From: Petroclostridium xylanilyticum
GTDB lineage: Bacteria > Bacillota > Clostridia > SK-Y3
Direction: 5' to 3'
DNA length: 64,000 nt
NCBI RefSeq assembly: GCF_002252565.1
Contig: NZ_NPML01000019.1
Coordinates: 310,001-374,000, forward strand
The notes beneath the pieces were generated by a model. The model had not been told where the DNA came from. It did not search any database and saw only the letters and a program-made list of their open reading frames with translations. Of this stretch, positions 60,714 through 64,000 are shown in pieces; positions within the stretch are counted from its first letter, which is position 1; the number at the start of each line of letters is the position of its first letter. Position numbers and translations under genes: made by a program.

Positions 60714-60821
60714 TTACTCCTGCTGCTTGGTCAATTGTTCATTACACTCCAGACTGTCTTTTGTAATAATTTCATACATATCAAGATTCTCCTTTGTCCT
60801 AATATCAATTTTTGTTTTCAT
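60714..60821 (-). CDS. possible 35-residue small protein
   Basis: ATG at 60821 to TAA at 60716-60714, sequence MKTKIDIRTKENLDMY...CNEQLTKQQE, polar, no membrane helix, weak ribosome binding site (AGG 8 nt upstream). It is the only reading frame of note in the 323-bp gap between Tex and the kinase. It could be chance. Confidence 0.25.
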   Translation of the reverse strand: MKTKIDIRTKENLDMYEIITKDSLECNEQLTKQQE

Positions 60822-60848
60822 ATGCTCAACCTAAATAATTTTTAGCAG

Positions 60849-60876
60849 AAAAAGGACGAGATTCTCTCGCCCCTAT
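60849..60876 (-). terminator. intrinsic terminator of tex
   Basis: Minus strand GGGGCGAGA-GAA-TCTCGTCC followed by TTTTT, about 15 bp after the tex stop. Confidence 0.8.
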
Positions 60877-60888
60877 ATATCTACTTAT

Positions 60889-63042
60889 TTATATCCCCTT
60901 CATGGTCAGCGATATTCTCTTTCTCGCCACGTCTACTTCTAATACTTTCACCTTTACAATATTCCCTACTGCTACCACATCCATCGGATGTTTTACATAT
61001 TTATCGCTGAGCTGGGAGATATGCACCAGCCCGTCCTGGTGTACGCCGATATCTACAAAAGCACCGAAGTCAATGACATTTCGCACAGTTCCTGTCAGAA
61101 TCATGTCCGTCTTCAGGTCCTCTATATGAAGCACGTCGCTCATCAGCACCGGCTTCGGAAGCTCATCCCTGGGATCACGGCCGGGTTTTAAAAGTTCATC
61201 CACAATGTCTCTTAAGGTGGGTATTCCTATCCCAAGTTCCTCCGCAAGCTTTTTGGCATCTAATTGTGCAACCTTATCCTTCAGGTCTTTTAAATTATTG
61301 GCTTTTACATCCTCCATGGTATATCCTGTCATTTGCAGCAGCTTTTCTGCAGCTTCATAAGACTCAGGATGTACTGAAGTATTATCCAGCACATTCTCTC
61401 CACCAGGAATTCTTAAGAATCCTGCACACTGTTCAAAGGCTTTAGGCCCTAATTTACTAACTTTCAGCAATTGCTCTCTATTTGTAAACTTTCCATTTTC
61501 CTCTCTATAGGCTACAATATTCTTTGCTATCGCAGCACTGATACCTGAGATATATTGCAGTAAGGATGGTGATGCCGTATTTAAATCCACCCCTACGCTG
61601 TTTACGCAATCTTCAACAACTCCGCCCAGCGCTTCTCCCAACCGCTTTTGGTTCATATCATGCTGATACTGGCCTACCCCTATCGCCTTAGGATCAATCT
61701 TAACCAACTCTGCAAGAGGATCCTGTAATCTCCGGGCAATAGAAACCGCACTTCTGAGTGCCACATCGAAATCGGGGAATTCCTCTGCACCAAGCTTTGA
61801 AGCTGAATATACCGATGCCCCGGCCTCACTTACTACCATATAAAATACTTGTCTATCTAATTCTTTTATTAACTCGGCAACAAAGATTTCCGATTCTTTA
61901 GAGGCAGTCCCATTTCCAATAGAAATTATATCTACTTTATGCTTATCTATTAACTTCTTTAGTTCTTTTTTGGCCTCCTCTATCTTATTTTGAGGCGGCG
62001 TAGGATAAACCACTGTTGTGTCCAATACCTTCCCGGTTTCGTCTACCACTGCAATCTTACACCCGGTCCTGTAAGCAGGGTCCAACCCCAATACCACTTT
62101 CCCTTTTACCGGAGGCTGCAGGAGTAAATTTTTCAGGTTAGCTGCAAAGACTTTTATTGCCTGTTCCTGGGCTGCTTCTGTTAATTCGTTTCTTATTTCC
62201 CTCTCAATAGACGGTTCTATCAACCTCTTATAGGCGTCTTCTACAGCTCTTTCCACATATTCTGTTGTGATGGATCTCTTCTCCGGTGTTGTTTCCTTTA
62301 ATAGATATTTTATAATTTCTTCTTCAGATATATCTATGGAAACGGTCAAATAACCTTCTTTCTCCCCCCGATCAATGGCAAGCACACGATGCTTTGCAAT
62401 TTTGGCAACCGGTTCTTTAAAATCGTAGTACATATTGTAAACCGAATCCTCTTCTTTGGCAGCTTTGGATACCAGTATTCCATTGCGGAAAGTCATATTC
62501 CTTATTGCCTTTCGATATTCAGCATTATCTGATATAATTTCTGCAATAATGTCCATAGCACCATTTAGCGCATCTTCTACGGTGTTGACTTCTTTTTCCG
62601 GATCAACATACGGTTGGGCCAAGCTCTCGACGTCACCCTGATAAATATTCTGTGCCAATAAAATCTCGGCAAGAGGTTCAAGGCCTTTCTCTTTCGCAAC
62701 AGTAGCCCTTGTCCTTCTTTTGGGCCTAAAGGGTCTATAGATATCTTCGATCTCCTGCAATGTCTCCGATTTTGCGATATTCTCAGCAATTTCATCGGTA
62801 AGCTTACCCTGTTCTTCAATGAGCCTCTTTACTTCTTCCTTTCTTGCTTCGAGACTCCTTAAATACATGAGTCTGTCATACAGTTCTCTTAATGTCTGGT
62901 CATTTAGCTCTCCGGTCATTTCTTTTCTGTATCTTGCAATAAATGGGATGGTATTGCCATCATCAATTAATTTTACTGTGTTTTCTACCTGAAAAGTTTT
63001 TAAGTTAAATTCTTCCTGCAACCTCTGCACTATAGCGTCCAT
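60889..63042 (-). CDS. tex: Tex-family S1 RNA-binding protein
   Basis: 717 residues, full length for Tex. N-terminal helical domain (NTIPFIARYRKEMTGELNDQ), YqgF/RuvC-like domain (VLGLDPAYRTGCKIAVVDETG), helix-hairpin-helix region (VGVDLNTASPSLLQYISGIS) and C-terminal S1 domain (TGTVRNVIDFGAFVDIGVHQ). Tex is a transcription and RNA-associated accessory factor; its cellular role is still partly defined. A single-gene unit with its own terminator. Confidence 0.96.
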   Translation of the reverse strand: MDAIVQRLQEEFNLKTFQVENTVKLIDDGNTIPFIARYRKEMTGELNDQTLRELYDRLMYLRSLEARKEEVKRLIEEQGKLTDEIAENIAKSETLQEIEDIYRPFRPKRRTRATVAKEKGLEPLAEILLAQNIYQGDVESLAQPYVDPEKEVNTVEDALNGAMDIIAEIISDNAEYRKAIRNMTFRNGILVSKAAKEEDSVYNMYYDFKEPVAKIAKHRVLAIDRGEKEGYLTVSIDISEEEIIKYLLKETTPEKRSITTEYVERAVEDAYKRLIEPSIEREIRNELTEAAQEQAIKVFAANLKNLLLQPPVKGKVVLGLDPAYRTGCKIAVVDETGKVLDTTVVYPTPPQNKIEEAKKELKKLIDKHKVDIISIGNGTASKESEIFVAELIKELDRQVFYMVVSEAGASVYSASKLGAEEFPDFDVALRSAVSIARRLQDPLAELVKIDPKAIGVGQYQHDMNQKRLGEALGGVVEDCVNSVGVDLNTASPSLLQYISGISAAIAKNIVAYREENGKFTNREQLLKVSKLGPKAFEQCAGFLRIPGGENVLDNTSVHPESYEAAEKLLQMTGYTMEDVKANNLKDLKDKVAQLDAKKLAEELGIGIPTLRDIVDELLKPGRDPRDELPKPVLMSDVLHIEDLKTDMILTGTVRNVIDFGAFVDIGVHQDGLVHISQLSDKYVKHPMDVVAVGNIVKVKVLEVDVARKRISLTMKGI

Positions 63043-63103
63043 ATTTTGCCTCCGTTTCGTCTATAATACCTATATTATACTAATACACGGAAAGCAATTG
63101 CAA

Positions 63104-63140
63104 GAAAAAAGTGGGCACCAAGTTACCTCAGGCCCACTTC
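63104..63140 (-). terminator. intrinsic terminator after the GH1 gene
   Basis: Minus strand GAAGTGGGC...GCCCACTTTTTTC: an 8-9 bp stem with a 15-nt loop and a T run. Confidence 0.8.
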
Positions 63141-63192
63141 AAATTGCACTTCAAATTACACTTCAAATTACACTTCAAATTACACTTCAAAT
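63135..63192 (-). repeat. 12-bp tandem repeat creating three in-frame stop codons
   Basis: About five units of TTTGAAGTGTAA (minus strand) start within the last codons of the GH1 gene. Each unit reads Phe-Glu-Val-stop, so the true stop is followed by two more in-frame stops before a CAA variant. Confidence 0.85.
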
Positions 63193-64000
63193 CCATTATT
63201 TTTAATGACCTCTTTATACCAATGTCCGCTCTTTTTAATAATTCTCTTCTGAGTTTTATAATCCACATAAGTTATTCCAAATCTCTTGGCATATCCTTCA
63301 GCCCATTCAAAGTTATCCATAAATGACCATACATAATAACCGGTGAGGTTTACACCATCCTGGATGGCTCTATATGCCTGGATAAAGTGTTTGTATAAGA
63401 AATCTAGCCTATTGTCATCCTCTACTTTCCCTTCACGGTTTACTATATCGTTAAATGCTGCTCCATTTTCTGTAACCATGATTTTTATACCGTTGTAATC
63501 TTTATGTAAACGCACCAGCAAATCATACAATCCTTCCGGGTAAATTTCCCACCCCATTGCAGTCCTATCTTTACCGGTAAATACATGTTTTAACTCCAGC
63601 GGCCATGCATCCGGGTCTGCTTTAATATATCCGGGTGCATAATAATTGATCCCTAAAAAGTCAACAGGTGTACTGATAATATCTAAATCTTCCTGGGTAA
63701 TCACCGGGACTACCACCTTTTTAGAATACCAGTTAATCATATCCGCAGGATACCGGCCTTTAAAAACAGGATCAAGGAACCATCTGTTTTGGAATCCATC
63801 TCTTCTTATTGCAGCGGCAGCGTCCTCTTCATTGTGAGATGATGGGTCCGGATACACTGGGACTAAGTTTAGTGTAATTCCTATCTCTCCCTCAAACCCC
63901 ATTTCTCTGTATGCCCTCACTGCTTTACCATGAGATAAGAGCAAGTGATGGGAAACCTGTAAAGCAGTAGAAAAATCAGTAATTCCCGGTGCATGTCTTC
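63180..64000 (-). CDS. GH1 beta-glucosidase (5' part outside window)
   Basis: The C-terminal ~273 residues. The frame is open to the right edge, reading RHAPGITDFSTALQVSHHLL then LSHGKAVRAYRE, as in family 1 beta-glucosidases. The catalytic nucleophile motif ITENG appears as VTENGAAFND, and the C-terminal substrate-binding WSFMDNFEWAEGYAKRFG is intact. A cytoplasmic or secreted location cannot be judged without the N-terminus. Likely cleaves cellobiose or related beta-glucosides. It ends in the 12-bp repeat described separately. Confidence 0.93.
   Translation of the reverse strand, partial: RHAPGITDFSTALQVSHHLLLSHGKAVRAYREMGFEGEIGITLNLVPVYPDPSSHNEEDAAAAIRRDGFQNRWFLDPVFKGRYPADMINWYSKKVVVPVITQEDLDIISTPVDFLGINYYAPGYIKADPDAWPLELKHVFTGKDRTAMGWEIYPEGLYDLLVRLHKDYNGIKIMVTENGAAFNDIVNREGKVEDDNRLDFLYKHFIQAYRAIQDGVNLTGYYVWSFMDNFEWAEGYAKRFGITYVDYKTQKRIIKKSGHWYKEVIKNNGFEV

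Overview
The window looks like part of the chromosome of a low-GC, anaerobic, sugar-fermenting member of the Clostridia (Bacillota). Supporting signs are AT-rich DNA with strong AGGAGG ribosome binding sites, a tungsten aldehyde:ferredoxin oxidoreductase (AOR), YesM/YesN-type two-component systems, sigma-54 control, and IS110 and ISL3 elements. Nearly all genes lie on the minus strand. I saw no rRNA, tRNA or CRISPR.

1-4.7 kb: the start of a CbiM Co/Ni-uptake gene with a structured leader, a PocR-AraC regulator, a membrane 4Fe-4S protein behind a near-consensus promoter with a CsoR/CstR-like operator, a heptad-repeat coiled-coil gene, and an AEC carrier. 4.9-14.7 kb: a tungsten/pterin operon (moaB, Moco-type riboswitch plus terminator, tupA, tupB, radical-SAM maturase, tupC, moeA, moeA-PBP fusion, moaA, moaC, MOSC). 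14.7-23.8 kb: class II aldolase, zinc ADH, FGGY kinase, TRAP transporter, two SDRs and a MoeB/HesA-like E1. 23.8-34.6 kb: RraA-like protein, Ldh2-type dehydrogenase, MoaD-like protein, AOR, iron ADH, a second TRAP transporter, and a sigma-54 activator. 35.4-38.5 kb: LeuD/LeuC-like dehydratase and a LarA-like racemase.

The main observation is that three of these blocks each begin with a GG-N10-GC sigma-54 promoter (14513-14529, 23608-23624, 32653-32669). All three carry upstream copies of a TTCCCAnnATGGGAA palindrome. The only sigma-54 activator gene in the window lies next to one of them, and one palindrome copy sits inside its 3' end. The inference is one regulon that couples tungsten uptake and tungstopterin synthesis to an AOR, an iron alcohol dehydrogenase, and a ketose-phosphate aldolase pathway that would generate the aldehyde.

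38.8-48.5 kb: a probable galacturonide locus (sugar ABC transporter, YesM/YesN pair, GH4 enzyme with the CHEV motif), interrupted by an IS110 element. Both metabolic promoters carry AAGGTAT direct repeats spaced 19 bp. 48.8-50.6 kb: a partial duplication of the coiled-coil gene, a frameshifted ISL3 element with visible inverted repeats, and a 106-bp palindrome. 50.7-60.6 kb: a fructan-type locus (GH172, ABC transporter, GH32, YesM/YesN pair). 60.7-64 kb: Tex and the 3' part of a GH1 beta-glucosidase.

Start codons were revised where ribosome binding sites or promoters demanded it. All functional calls come from motifs and context read by eye; no database search was run.
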